64,000 nucleotides of DNA from Micrasema longulum (taxonomy: Eukaryota > Arthropoda > Insecta > Trichoptera > Brachycentridae). The stretch spans positions 1 through 64,000 of the forward strand of contig JAGVSM010002892.1 of the NCBI GenBank assembly GCA_022494885.1, written 5' to 3'. Of this stretch, positions 12,101-27,100 are shown in pieces; within the stretch, counting starts at the first letter, position 1, and each line of letters opens with the position of its first letter. Both the position numbers and the translations under genes were made by a program. The notes beneath the pieces were generated by a model, which made no database searches, was not told the DNA's origin, and saw nothing but the letters and a program-made list of their open reading frames with translations.

Positions 12101-15100
12101 CTGCAGAACGTGTTGTAATCTGACTCCTATTTTAATAAACGTTTTAAAATATATTTTTTTTAAAGTCTTTTCATTGTCAATTAAAAAATAATGTAAACGG
12201 GGCTAGATTTCTTAGCGTCTGTGCGCTCAGTAGCTGCCAAACTTACTGTAATCTAGCTCCCACCTGTTATTTAAATTGATCATAATGAAGACGTTCAGTG
12301 CTACGGGAAATAGGAAATAAAAATGTTTTCTTAAAAAAAATTAAAACATTAAATTGTACCGCGGAGATTTTTAAAAATGTATGAAAAATATTAATAAAAA
12401 TGAAAAAAAATAAACAGTAATGGTGTCACTTGTTCTTCAAAATCAACCGATGATAGAGTGTTGTAATAAATTTGCGGTTTCCAGGAAGCCACTCCACCAA
12501 TCACTAGAACTTACCGAAGAGAACTTGTGATTTTTCAATTTTTAAATTACTTAACTTTAAACAATCATAGCGCTGATAAATATTATATAGATACATAAAT
12601 AAATGTAATCATTATATGTATGAGTGTATGTGAGTGCTGATTCTTATTCTCAGAGGTGGGGGTCAGTGCTTTTCAAGCTCCCGACGTCACTGCGACCTGT
12701 GAATATCTATTGTGACAGATCCCTGTGAATAATAAGTACTTACAAATATATTTTTTTTTTTAACTTTTTAATTTTTTTAACATATTTTTAAATTTGGATT
12801 TAAGGCCGGAGCCTTCTTAACAATCTTAACAATTTTAAATCGATCGATAAGGTGGTTGATGGGTTTCCTCATTAAGGTTTTTAAAAAAAAACTGATATTT
12901 TTTGAAAATCTTTGTTCAATAAGTCCACTTATATTCACTACACACTCTCGCATACATACAAAACTCAAACACACCCTAAATATATATACTCACCCTCACT
13001 AACATGTACTATAATAAAACGGATACACTAAATTTTTTGTGACTAAAACTAGTACTTAGAGTAAATATTATTATGTTGTAATAAAAGTTATACTCATAAT
13101 GTAATTGAGACACATTCAATGTAAATATATTTCCACCAACATATTGTAACCATTGTATAAATTCCATAATTTTTTTTCGTACAATTTTTTTCTCTGTTTT
13201 TGATGAGTATTATTATTTATTATTATCTTATTCTGAAATTAATGTATCAAATATTTTTGTGTACCAGATATTATGTTATTATCCTTAAATACTTACTGTA
13301 AACTAATTTTTATTATTTGTTTTAAACAATAATTAGTTAATACCATTTTTTATACGTATAAGTATATGAAGATTTATATTATTATAACGTTTTTTTTCAA
13401 ATTCTTTACAAGTTATTTACAATTTGCTTTTTAATTCAATTAGTTTTCTTATATCCATATATTTTTTTCTTTTTTACTATGTAAAGTTTCACTTTTTATT
13501 TTGCATGGCAGTATGCTTCTTATTGTTTCTACATGTATACAAAAAAGCGTTGTTTATTTTTAAAATTATTACTTACTATGTTTGTACTTACCTGTATATT
13601 TTTTGTAAATTCCCTTTGGGCGTATTGTAAAATTAAATAAATTAACAAATAATGTGTTTTGTTTTTACGAGAAAAATAAAATAAAAATAAAACCATCGTT
13701 TTTTTTTATTTTGGCTTAGTTTAATAGTCTATTAACCAATAAACATTATGAAAAAACAACTCATCTTCCTCAATGGAAACGCAGAACTAGAATCTATACC
13801 GTTCGTGCCCTCTGTGCCAGAAAGACATGTTGAGGTATTTATTGATCAGCACCCTTGAGGTGACTTTCACGTTAATGGCGCTAAATACTAAATTATCAAA
13901 TTATCAAAGTGCATATATACGAGTACGTATACATAAAGCAGTCTGCATCCAATTATCGTTTTTCACAAATTACGTATATACGTTCAGAACAACAATGTAT
14001 AAGATTTTTTTAAACGCAATAAAATGCATGCTTCCACTTTCTACTATTTGAACTTAGTGCTCTTGGCATCATAGAGTTAGAGATACGTTTTTTTTTTTGT
14101 AAAATATATCTTCGTATGAATATTGAATTTTTTTTTAATGCAAAAAATTCATATATGAGTGGAAAAAGTATTAGGTAGAGATACAATGAAAAACGAAAGA
14201 GAATTTTAAAAATATGTTGTCGTAAAATTATAACTGGACGTACTTTAATGCCTAAAATAATTAAGCTTGTGTGCTCGGAAAGGGGTTTTATGTAAACATA
14301 ATAGAGGTTTTTTTTAAAGAAATTACCCGTGAAACCTCTATTTTAGAGGCTTGTCGGCAGGTAGGAAACCAAGGATATGGAAATAATTTATTAATATGAA
14401 ATCACAACACCCAGACCAATTAAAAAATATATATATTAGATTTTTTCTTGCAACTGGCGAGAATCGAACCCGCGACGCCAATTTCACGATTTACCGTCTA
14501 ACCAACTTCTCCACGACGCCTGCCTTGAACATCTATTAAATAATAAAATTTATGTTTAATATATTTAATAAAATAATATGCTTGGTAATAGAAAAGAGCA
14601 AATTATTTTTCTGTGGGTTGTAGTTAGCGCAACTAGTGTTGCTTACATTTTGAAAAATACTGTGGATTGTGGCATGCACATCTAATACAGAGTATTTTGT
14701 ATTCGTTTGATCTGTTATTTGAATTAAAATATTATTTAATAGTGCTAGCCTTATATTTGTATCAATCTTGAATTCACTAATATGTATTTTCAGTTGCGAA
14801 ACTAAAATGATTTAATTGATAATTATGTTTTACTATAAGTAATGATAATCCTTAACTAAGAACTAATACTCTGTGTAAACATTTCTGTGAAGTGAACATA
14901 ACCTAGATATTCTATCAAGATAATTGAAATGAGTTTTAGTACATACCTTAGATTGGCATTTGTAATTCAATTACGTATTTCAAAGGAGAACGTAATTACG
15001 CATACATAATATCTAAAGAACGGATTTTTTTTTCAATTTATTTATATAAATCTTCATGTACAAATAAAAAATACTCAAGTAGAATTATTGTTAAAAGCAA

Positions 15101-18100
15101 TACGTCAGTCGGCGTGCATTACCACCAATCGACTAAATCATTTTTTTCCAGGAGACAGTAAAAACTGTTTTAAAATCAAATCCAACACATTGTTTACTCC
15201 GATCGGTAGAATTGTTTTTCTTCAGAAAGGTTGCCTACTTTTGGACCCACGCGTATCGTATGATTTGTGCACATCCAATAACATCCAATAACAGTGAATG
15301 CGGGCAACAAAATGAACGGAGCACTAAGCACAGTAATTTCTGATAAAAATATGTCAATCGGAGCTAAACTGGCAGTGCACAACGGAGTTTTAGTCCCAAC
15401 ACTTATGTATGGAAGTGAAACATGGAACTGGTAGAGGAAGGATGAAAGCCGAGTGAACGCGGTTAAAATGCGATCTCTTAGACGAATGTGTGGGAAATCA
15501 ATGTATGACAGGGTTACGAATGATGAAATCAGGCGAGAGTGTAAATGGTGTAGTGGTCAAGACGCTTGACTCACGCACGGAAGGTTCCGGGTTCGATTCC
15601 CGGTGAGAACACAAAAATTAAAAAAATGTGATTTTTCTCAAGTGGGTGCTCTGTGATGTAATTCACCACTGTAATTAGGCCTCCTGGCCTGTTGTGGTGC
15701 AAAAAAAAAATGTAAAATGTAAAAAAAAAAAATCTGAGACAAGTATAATTGATAAGATTAAGAAACGGTCTCTGAGATGGTTTGGTCACGTAGAACGAAT
15801 GGACGACGAGAGAATGGTAAAACAAGTATATATGGCAAAAATGAACGGCAACGTTAGACGAGGACGACCAAGGAAGACGTGGCATGATCAGATAAACCAA
15901 AATCTTAAGTCTGGTCATGTCAAAAGCAGACAGAACCGAAGGGCATGTATGACAAGATGTATGAATGTGGAAGAGGCTAGGATTGTATGCCAGGATAGAC
16001 GTGTGTGGCGGTCCATTCTCTCTGCCTACCCCTACGGGGAAATGGCGTGATGGTAGTAGTAGTAGTAGTAGTAGCAATAACAGTTATAAATCCCTCAATA
16101 TGAAAGTATTATTTTGCCAAAATTGTAGGATGACGGTTATGCACGCCAGCCGACGAATATTTTCCAGCTAACCAAAAAACAGACAAAATAATAGCAGGTC
16201 AAAAATTTGCACTAAGTACATCAATAGAAACAAAGCAAAAAAACAAACCATCTCCCCGTTTTTCCGTAAGAGTAGGCAGAGGATAGAAAGCCACATCACT
16301 ATCTTTGCATACAGATCTCGTTTCGTCTACATGCATACATCAACTCATGCACGCGCGCCGATTATTCCGACTTATGAGATGTCCATCTTCAAGTATTTGT
16401 TGAATTTGGTCATGCCATGTCTTCCTCGTTCTTCCTCTATTTCTGCATCCATTAACATTCGCATTGTAAATATTCTTAGCCGTTCTTTCGCTGTCCATTC
16501 GCTCTACATGTCCAAACCAGCGCAGAACTCCTCTCTTGATTTTGTCGATAATGCTTATCTCAGCCTTACATAGTGTACGGATCTCTACATTAGTGCATCT
16601 ATCGTACATAGCTTTACCACACATTCGTCTGAGAGATCGCATTTCTACAGCATTCAGCCTACTTTCATCTCTGTTTTTTCAAGTCCATACTTTGCTCCCA
16701 AACATCAGGGTCGGGACCAGGACTCCATTGTAAACTGCTAATTTTGCCTTTTGCAACAAACATTTATTTGCCAAGGTTGATTTGTTCATATTTTAACTGA
16801 GACGGAGAAATCGATTCTAAAATTTATATTTTTGTATTAACCTATTTGCAAATGGCTCCATCAATTTTCGTTTGAAAAGCAAAAAAAGTATACATGTGTT
16901 GCATTTTTCTCGGATCAATGAGTGATCTACAAATTGTTGACACTTATCTTTAATTTTTATAACAAATCATAATGAATTTTCATCAAGAATTTCACAAACA
17001 AACTTGAATGTTTTAAAACACTTTCAGAGTAACGCTCACCATTTTGCATTTATTTCAACTACTAAGAACCCCTTTATTTTAGAATTCAATCTTTTAAAAC
17101 CAGTTATTTTAACACGCAATATTTTGAATGTGTTCAAACTATTCATGTAAAGAATTTCTTTATCTTCGTTAAGCTTCGTCTACGATTATACGTAATACGA
17201 CTACGTAATATTCAGAGTTAAGCACTTTCCTCGAGTAAAGGATATTATAATCCCCTCTGTCGTATGTGCCTTGTGCCTTGTGCTCTGTGTAGGCAGTACA
17301 ATAAGTATCACAAGCGAAATGCGAAGATATTGATATTTCTGGTAATTTACTCAGAGAATTCTATTAGAGTGCATAGGTCTACTTTTATAATTTATTACTC
17401 TTCCCAACGCTTTTTTTGCTTTTTAAAATTAACGTTCTTAAAGTTTTTCTATTATTACAACTTATGGTTTCTCTTTTCATTAATATTATTTTTGAACTAA
17501 TTTCATTAGCTCTATTAATTAATTCATATTTTTATTAAATTATTAGCATTGTAATGGCATGCTGTGAATAATTTTATTATAAAGGGGGCGGGTCTAGCAA
17601 CGTTATGTGTCTTGTGTACACTAGTGACATTCAAGAAAAAGTTCATTTTTTTATTATTTTTATTTATTAAGACTAAGCCATTTTTAAATTTTTTTTTTAT
17701 GTACAGTATTATCAGCGCTAAGATTTTTTAAAGTTTTGTATTTCTAAAATTACTCCGCGTGTGACGTCTCAAGTTCTCTTCCGCTTCTTCTCGGTCAGTT
17801 CTGCCGATTGGTCCAGGGACGGTAAGTAAACCAAAAATCTTTCACAACTCTCTTATAATTGGTTGATTCATATGAATTAGTGACGTCGTTCAAAAGAGGT
17901 TCGTGTTTTTTAAAAATATTTTTTTGAAATACTTTGCAGCGTAATTTAATGGTCTAATTTTTACCGCGCGTAAGAAAACATTTTTTGTATCCAATTTCCC
18001 GTAGGGCTGAAGTTTCTCACAGTGGAAACTTTGGTTTTAACTGTGATTTAATTGTAATAATACTCTAAAATGCCTGTTCTGGTATGGTTAATCCACACAT

Positions 18101-21100
18101 ATTTGCGTTTCTTAATTATTTTATGCCATATTTGCATACTTATAATTATATATAACATTTTTTTTATTTATTTAAAACAGAATGAATCAGTAACACAAAC
18201 ATGTTGCCAGAATGACTTATTAAATATTTTTGGTACAATTTTTGAGATTCGGCAAAACTGTTAGTAATATTCTGACGGGTATATCTTAGATTTAATAACT
18301 GCTTCGATTTTTCGAGGTATTGTGCCTTTCAAATGCCGGAGATCTTTGGGTATGAAAACCCTGAACCACGAGTGGATGATTGCCTAGATTTACTCCGTTT
18401 TTATTGCTTGGTTTCCGACGCGACACCAGTACTTTTAATTTCAACTACAAATTTTCAATAGGATTGAGGTCAGGACTATTGCCAGGCCATGGCAGGATAA
18501 TTATATGACGGTGTCTGAACCACCTATGGTTGCTTCGTGCGGTGGGACATGGCGCACCATCCTGCTGAAAGATGCACTGCTTAGAACCCCCTTCGAACAA
18601 ATCACCGATAGTAGGCAGCAGTTTTGACTTTTTGAATTTATATATTTTTTGTCATTGCCTCAATGAGTGTCAGACATCCAACACCATGCCTTGCCATGCT
18701 GGCCAACACCATAATACTTACGGGGCGTTTTATGATGGCCGTGGTTGGCATGGTGAACTCAGGCAACAAATCTTCGCCCGGTCGATGACGAACAAAACTG
18801 AAGGCATTACTATCGAAGATGCAGATTCTAGTTTCTTCATTGAAAATTTTCAAATCACCAAAACTTTACTAAGCTGTGTTGATAATCTAATTACCCACTT
18901 ACCTACTGTCAGCGCACGAGTTAAATGCAGAGCTAAGGAATGCGAGAGTGCTGGGTACCAATTTAGAATTATTGATATCGATAGTGAGTATGTCGATTAA
19001 TTTCAACGTTGTTTTAAATTTAAAAATTTATATCTTGGTTTACATAATGAACATGCAAAGTGATAATTATGGCACATTTTTTTATTAATTATTTCATATA
19101 TAAAAATCAAACTTGCGCGCGGCGCGGCGGGGGGAAATGCTCTTGCTCCTCACCTCAGTCCCCGATTGCATTCAACTCGCGCGCTATCTGTACACATCCA
19201 CAACTAGCAAATGTGTGTGTATTTGCACAGTTCAATATTTATTTATTACGCAATGTTTATCATACGTTATCAGTATTGTGATTTGATTAAAAAATAAGAT
19301 CAGTATGTTCTGTAATTAACCTATTTTCAAAATACATTTTTGATGTTTCTATTAAAAAAAACATCATAATAATCATACCCTTATCACGCGCAAAATGCAG
19401 TGTATCTCGATCATAATATTATCGAGATACACTACATACATATTAAGTTATATGAAGGTCAGTCTTATGCTTCAGATGCCAGTCCAGGGACAGTGAAAGC
19501 ACTCTTCGCATATCCGAAAACCGTTTTAAAAACTGAGTCTCCCTAACGGTTACGCTCCGCTCCTACTTTCAAAACTTTTGTTGTCAAAAATGTAGTTTTT
19601 AAAAATAATTGTAATTTTATAAACCGCAATTTCAATTAAATTTAACTCAACTGCTTTCTTTCACTTGCATAATCCAGTTACAGTATTCTTTAATTAAATT
19701 GTTTTCTTATCACCAATTTAATTTTTTTAGCAAAAATAATTTTAGTTTTTCAATAAAATATTATGTTCACAATATAAAACACAATCAAATTTGTACCGTA
19801 AAATAATATTTACTCAGTAAAAAAAAATTTTTGAAAATTGTTTTAGGATAAGATTAACTAATATCTTCAGGATTATTATTTCAATAATGTACACAGGATC
19901 TTTTAAAATGAATGTATGCGCAATATTTTTATGGTTTTAAAAACCATTGACATTCTGTAGTTTATTTATTTTTTTTATTTTTTTATTTATTAAGAAGAAA
20001 CAACAGTTTTTATATAAGAATAGAAAATATAAAAAAATAGTACATACATCCAATTAAAGTTTTTCACAAATATAATGAGAGAACATGTTACACAGTGAAG
20101 AGAAAAATAATATATTATATAAGACATAAGAAAAAAAAAAGAGCTCTTAAGAAGGTTAAGGGACGAGGAAATAGAGTGGAAGAGTGGAGGAGAGGGATTT
20201 TCATAATATAGTTGACCAATTCAAAATTTTGATATTATAATAAAATAAACATAATAAAAGGAACATAAACTTATTACACACTGACGAATGTTTTATTTTA
20301 CAGTGTTTCAAAAAGTTTTTTTTTTGAAGTCACAAAATTTTGTATTAAAAATATCTAAATGGGGACAAAGTGAATTAAATTTGAAGCAGTTACGATAAAT
20401 AAACGATTATGATTTGATCATGTTGTCCTCAACTCAAATACTATGCAAAAAAGGCAATTGCACGTCTTGCTGATTATGCTTAGCTAAAATCGACCAAAAT
20501 TCAGGTCTCGCTTTCCTGTTTTTTTTATCCCAAAACTAAGAAAGTAATCTCAAAGAAATCGAAAGAAATCAGAAAGAAGTATTCTGTATCGGCAAGTTTT
20601 GTTTGTTTTAATAGTTATTATATTTGTATACCTACTATACATACGACCGAAGATGGCAGATAAAACTAGGTGCCGTTAAGGGTTTTTAAATGGTCCCACC
20701 TCCTATTAAAGACAATTTATCGATTAAAAAAAAAGAATGATAAAGACACGCCGATGGTAAAAATCTACTGTAGTGTTTAAAAAATCATTGCGCTAGTGCC
20801 ATAAACCTGGGAGAAAATACGGGAGTACGTTTTTATGAAGAAAAGACAGGACGCGTATCCTCTTAATACACCTTGTCTCTGGAAACGTCGTATACTAAAT
20901 GTTAACATATTACAACAGAGATGAAGAACATTTAAAAGAAGGTAATATTGAAGTCCAGGCATCTACAGGGCTTATGACCTGTCAATGGCTGGTTTAAGTG
21001 GCCACTTTACACACTGTGTAACATTCACCATTCTGCCTATATTTAACATCTATATTCCTTCAATTCTTTCATCTGTTGATGTTTGTGAAGTTAAAGAGCT

Positions 21101-24100
21101 GAAACCTTTATTTATGCGGGTGAGATTCATTTAATTGAATTATTTCACCTACATACTAGGCAACGCCTGAAAATATTATTTTTTCAATTTCTATACTTCT
21201 TCATGGACCAGGTAATTTATCAACAATATTTTGAGTTTGTCCAAATTTTTGGACAAACTCAAAATATTGTATACTAAATGTGTAAGATCTTAATACTGCA
21301 ATCTGCAATCATCTAGTTTAAAGTGCTATCGCGATGCGTACATTGTTTTTATAAGAATAACAAAATTAATAATGATTGAAATTGAAATAGCTCGTAACGG
21401 TCCAAATGTCAAAGTTTGTGTACGTAATAGAACAAATTGATATTATGTTATATTTTTGACAAAATATAACAACAGTATTTGCAAAGTTGATGAATGAAGT
21501 TTCTAGCACAATATGTGATAGCGTTATCAAGCTAATTTAATACGTATGTTAGAATCTACACACTTTATACATAATATATGGACGTATATTAAAATATATT
21601 ATCTCATAGCAAACATGCGACCCACACTATTTATTCACAATCAAACAAAGATACATGATACATCTGTTGGCGAAAGTAAGTCACTCGTGACCGATGAGTG
21701 TCAACAGACATAATATATAATATAATATTATACATTTTATATGAGAGTGAATGTATAATATAGTATCGGATAATATAATTTTATCAAATAATACAAGATA
21801 GCATAGTAAAAATTAATTTACTTTCATTTATTTATTTAATCCAATATAAAATACAAATACATAGTTTACAAAAATGACTTTACAATAGGTAGGTACATTC
21901 AATATGTATATTTATTTTTTATGGATATAGCTACTCCACTGGCTCACAGGCACGTTCCGGAGTGTCGGTGTATTATTTATTTATACATAATTTCACATCA
22001 ATTGTGTAAAAATTCAAAAGAAATATAAAAAAATAAAAGAATAAAACATACCTACGTCAATAAAACGAAAAACAATTTTCAAGAAACTTAAATTATATTC
22101 TTATTTATGAAACATATTCTTCAGCTTCCTGTCTAGTCTTTTTAGCAATCCGTTTATGTACTCTAGCTTTGAAAATATTGTTTTTCATTTTGTTCGCCAA
22201 TATGTCCTTGCTTAAAAAGCTGTATAGCTTAGGGGCCAGAAAAGTATAATGCCTTTGTCCGTAATTTGTTTTTTTCTTTGGGAGCAGAAGTATTGTCTTT
22301 TGTCTTTGACTAGTGTCGTAAATTTGTTGTCCGTCATTATGTCTGTCAGGGTTTTGATGGAAATGTCTTAAAATTGTCTTTATGTATATTTGTCTTATGT
22401 CTAGTACTGGAAATTCTGTAAAAAGTCTTTCTGTAAAGTATTGGTAAGGTTTTTTGTTGGCTACTCTTAGTTAGGTTTTTTAGGCTTTTATTAATGGCTC
22501 TAATGTAGTTTTATTTGTTCCTCCCCATCCTATTATTCCGTAACTAATAATTGATTGTGCTAGAACATAGTATACAATTATTAAAGTTGCTTTGTTTAGG
22601 ATGTTTCTAATGTTTTTAAAAAAATATATATATAAATACATTGTCAATATCACCATTCATATCTTTTCAGGTAAAAAACTATAACTGATTAAATTTCATA
22701 GATTTTCACCACGACATGCACAGCACAATGAGTTAATATGCCATATGTTCGCTCTTTTTCCCGACGCACTGGATCGCAAATAGCAACGACTGCAATATGG
22801 TACAAATTCTAAGTAAATAACTTAATATATATAATACATATCTGCAAAGTCCATCAGAGATTTAGGAGTTGTTTTGCACTATAAACTGACATACAACGAG
22901 CATATAGATAATACTCTGCTTCATTAACAGAATATCCTCTGATTTTACTAATGTCCGTACAATCAAAACTCTTTATTGCTCAACTGTTCTCCCTCTTCTA
23001 GAATATGCCTCCGTGGTCTGGTCTTCATTCTATGTCAAAATCACATTTAATCAGTCCAACATTGCTTGCTTCAAAAAGTAGCGTGGATGCTTGGACTAGA
23101 GAGAGGTTATTATCCTTATGCTAAAATAGAGTCAATGTTCAATATTTCTAGTCTACAAAAACGTAGAACTAATATTGACTCCATATATATGTTCGGCATA
23201 CTAAATGGTATAATCGATGTTCCATGGGACAAGTAAAATTCAGTATTCCGATTCGTAGATTGAGAAACAATGAAGTACTGTTCATCGATCAGCATAGAAC
23301 AAACTATGGCTTTAATTCTCTAATGACCCGTCTTTGTCGTATTGTTAACTCAAGACAAGATCTGGATTTTTTTGGTTTAAGTTTATAACGATTTAAACGA
23401 GCACTAAATAAATAGTCCAGATCTTATCTCGATGTCCCTTACGTTTGTCAATGCTTCCTTTTTTTAAAAATGTTTTAAACTATTCTTTTATTGTAATTTT
23501 TAAACCCTATAAATTGTATACATGGACAATGTCCGTTAATAAATAAATAAATTAGTATACTCACGAACAGGCTATGCCTTTGTGGGATATTTTTTTGTTT
23601 GCTTTTTTTACCCCGTAATAAATAAATTTCACATTTTACTGATACCAGGATATGACATTTTATATAGTTTCAATTGTCATACAGTTTGAAATGACGCAAG
23701 AAAAATGTCAAAAAAGCGCAAAAAAAATATCTTGATCATCCGTTAAATAGAGGTTCAAATTAATTTTAACTGGACTAAAATATTTTATTTATTTATTTTA
23801 TGCTATTTAATACTTTATATACATATACAATTTATATGCATATAAGCGCGGTCTTAAGTAAATTTCTTCCTACCTAGCCAAACCGTTCAATTTGAGAAAA
23901 TTACAAGTACATGGACATATTGAATCTTACGATTTTATACAAAATTAAAAACAAAGATTAACAAAATAATAAAAAAATAACACTATACTATGAAGAGAGA
24001 AGAAGGGGTGGGAAGAAAAGAAGAAAGATAAAGGAACAACTTAAATATTTAGATATTGACATTTCAATCTTGAATTAAATGTACATTAGTGGGTATTCCA

Positions 24101-27100
24101 CAATTGAGTAGCTACTACTGTAAAAGAGGAGGCGAGAAAATTAGAGCGACAAAAGGGTATTAAAAGAGTTCTTTCGTTACTAGAACGAAGAGATAGCCTG
24201 TGTTGTTATAGAGGTTCAAAGAGCTCTCTAACATAAACAGGTGAAGTGGGATTATTTTAAATATTGTGAAGAAGCGATAAAATGTGAATGTTTCTTCTAT
24301 GACTGATACTGAGCCAGTGTAGTTGCGTGCGATATTCGGTTATGTGGTCGAATTTGCGAAGATCAAAGATATAACGAATACTAACATTTGGATAACAAAC
24401 ATCGCATAGTCAAGGAGTGGAAGAAGTAAGCTCTGAACAAATGTTTGCTTAACATTAATTGACAAGAAATTCTGTAATCTTTTAAGTGAGTGCAAACTGC
24501 TATAAAGTTTACGACTAACTTTGTTGACCTGATCGCGCCCTCCTAAATGCTTATGAACGATAATACCTAAGTTTTTGACTGGAGTCATGAATGGAATTTC
24601 TGTTCCATCTATTTTAAAATGAGGAAGTGTGAAAAAATTCACTTTTGAATACATTTTTTTTACTACCAACAAGTACAATTTGGGTTTCTGTTGGATTTAT
24701 GAGGAGTCCAAATAAAATAACAAACAAGCGGCAACATATACAGCCAGGAAACCTTAATGGCTAGATATTATGAAGACATAATAACTCAGTCGATATCAAA
24801 AGTGATCATGTTCACCTGCCTGACAGCTTTTTCTATCGGTATAGCCAGAGACTGGTTGGTTGGGAAGCAAAACAGTCTGTGCTGACGCTGTTGGAGATAT
24901 TCATCAGGAACATCAAAATTGATACTCCGTAATGGTTCCCTAATAGAAATCAAGCCGGGAACCTCAAGCATGGCAGGGGAAAGCGCTAACCACCAAACAA
25001 AGAGGTGAATTTATCACCACTTGATTATGTTTTTAGGGGTTTTTACCTTATGACGGATAATAGATAGACTACCCATACAAAAAATACTCAAGCGGTTGAA
25101 TGAATGCCCCGAATAACAATAAATAAAAGAGAGAATCATTAATATTTAAGGCGGTCAAACATTTGACTCAATGTTTTTAAATATTTGTATATGACCATTT
25201 ACCGACTTTTCTATGTCTACCGGTTTTAAGACGTGTCCGTCTCTTCGTCAGCCATTTAAAGAAGACACCATTTAAACCAACATGCAAGACCCTAGATAGA
25301 AAGGACCATCATCATCATTCCCTTTCCGTACCTAATGGTGCATAGGGCACTGCATTGGTACACCAATCGCAGCGTATCTTGATCATTTTTGTTACATGAA
25401 GGTGATGTGATCAGTCTTACGCTTTAGGTACCAGTCCAGAGACTATGAAATATTCTAGTGTAAAAACACCTTTTAAAATAATTTTATATATTAACCGGTT
25501 TTGATTTTGGGACATTGGACATAATTTTATATATTAACCGGTTGTTATTTCGGATTTTGAATCGGGTTGTGGTCCTGTGGCTAGTGTCTCGGACTCACGG
25601 ACCAAAGGTCTGTGGTTCGAATCCCACTCTACCCCAACTTGATTCCCATTTTCTTATAGTGAGTTATTTACAACTCGTTGAAAATGGCCCTCAAAATTAA
25701 ATATTTGGGTAAATCATAAAAACGCAAATATTTATTTTTATTTAAAAAAAAAAAAAAAAAACCATGCCGGGAATCGAACCTGAGATCTCTTGCATGGTAG
25801 GCAAACGCGCTGACCATTACACCACGAGACGATACTGGTACAAATAATAAAGGATTAAAAGGAAATAATTTGGAAATATTTTACATAAAGAAGCCTTTAA
25901 AAAATAATGTTCCTTTGATCAATAATCGAACAACCTTTCAATATAGGTCATTATACGATGTTTCTTTGTTATAATGGTCACCTTATACCAATTGAACTCA
26001 CGCCCCTCCCTTCGTCCTCTCCTTCTTCTTTCAACTGTTTCTCCCACAACATCAAACCATGTCATAACCTAATAAGTGCATGTAAGGGTTGCCTACTAAA
26101 TGCATGACATTTTGGTTTTATATTTTTGTGCAACAACTATGGTGAAGGTGTGTAATGGGTTTTGCATGCTGATTTAATTGGTGTCCTGACTATGAGACGG
26201 GTACGTCTCAAAACCGGTAGACATGGAAAAGTTGGTAAGTAATTACGTACAAATATTTAATCACATTTAGTGAAAGAGAGTAGTTCATATCGGTTAATAA
26301 ACAATAATTTCACACATATGATAGCAGTGGAATAAACAGTGGATAAGAAAAATCAATTATACGTATCGTAAACTAATTCAAAGTATGTAGTCGATAGTTA
26401 CATGTTTAAATCAGTGAACTTTATTATTACGAAACGTCACATGCAACAATGAATGTCTAAAGTTAAGTACTTAAAACAAGTGAGAGCGAAAAACATACAA
26501 ACGCTATCATTGGTTCGGAGTTCAAATCACATCAATCAAAAATAATTAACATAAATTCTTGGCCAATGTCCCAAAATTAAAACAAATTCAACATACAGCA
26601 TGCATGTAGTTAGAAATGGTCCGGCCAGAAAGTTCCCCAATCAATTACTGATCAAACGTTGTGAACCATATTGAAGCGCGTTATCAATAATTGATTATGA
26701 TTGTAAAATAATAATTATTGCTTTATTAATTACCTACAAGCTATTACCCGATGATTTTCTCGCGTGGTTTTGAGAAGAAGTTTATTTTGTCGTTTAACAA
26801 TAAGAATTTTCCGATGAAATGATTTCTTTTTTCATGATAAAAAGTACCCAGTATCGATTGCCGGTCCTACAACTATCATTTTACAAAAAACACGACTATC
26901 CCTTAGTCTATGGCAACTTGGAATCGTTATTCAGTTTTAATATATGTATTTATTTTCACTAAAATTTTTCTGGAGTGATAGGTATTTTTTCGGGATAAAA
27001 ATACATAACTTGTTACACTTGTCAGCTCTTTGGCTATCCTTATGTATGTTTTTTCGGGATGAAATGTAGCCTTTGACACTTTTCGGGCCTTCGGCTATTC

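Larger units (their letters stand above)
25130..26285. mobile_element. TIR element family C, copy 1, with nested SINEs
   Basis: Left end (25150-25260) TTTACCGACTTTTCTATGTC and right end (26190-26270), read inverted, TTACCAACTTTTCCATGTCT match over roughly 70-100 bp, including ACCGGTTTTAAGACGTGTCC versus ACCGGTTTTGAGACGTACCC. The interior has no coding frame. A family A SINE and a family P SINE are nested inside. Other copies: 32345-34325 and 46774-47195. Confidence 0.75.

Noticed and set aside
14460..14524. tRNA-gene-like sequence (also at 15546, 25756, 37930, 41100, 48510)
   Set aside because: Good A/B boxes, but no complete cloverleaf acceptor pairing could be formed, and each is joined to a shared non-tRNA body and tail. 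They are SINE heads, not tRNA genes.
15571..16077. 168-codon open frame on the - strand
   Set aside because: It runs antisense through the LINE RT text and into the inserted SINE, and has no protein-like motif. The + strand reading explains it.
18572..19000. 142-codon open frame on the + strand
   Set aside because: Antisense shadow of the Tc1-like transposase relic, whose - strand motifs are clear.
24786..24971. 61-codon open frame on the - strand
   Set aside because: It overlaps a tRNA-headed SINE and shows no domain. Probably chance.
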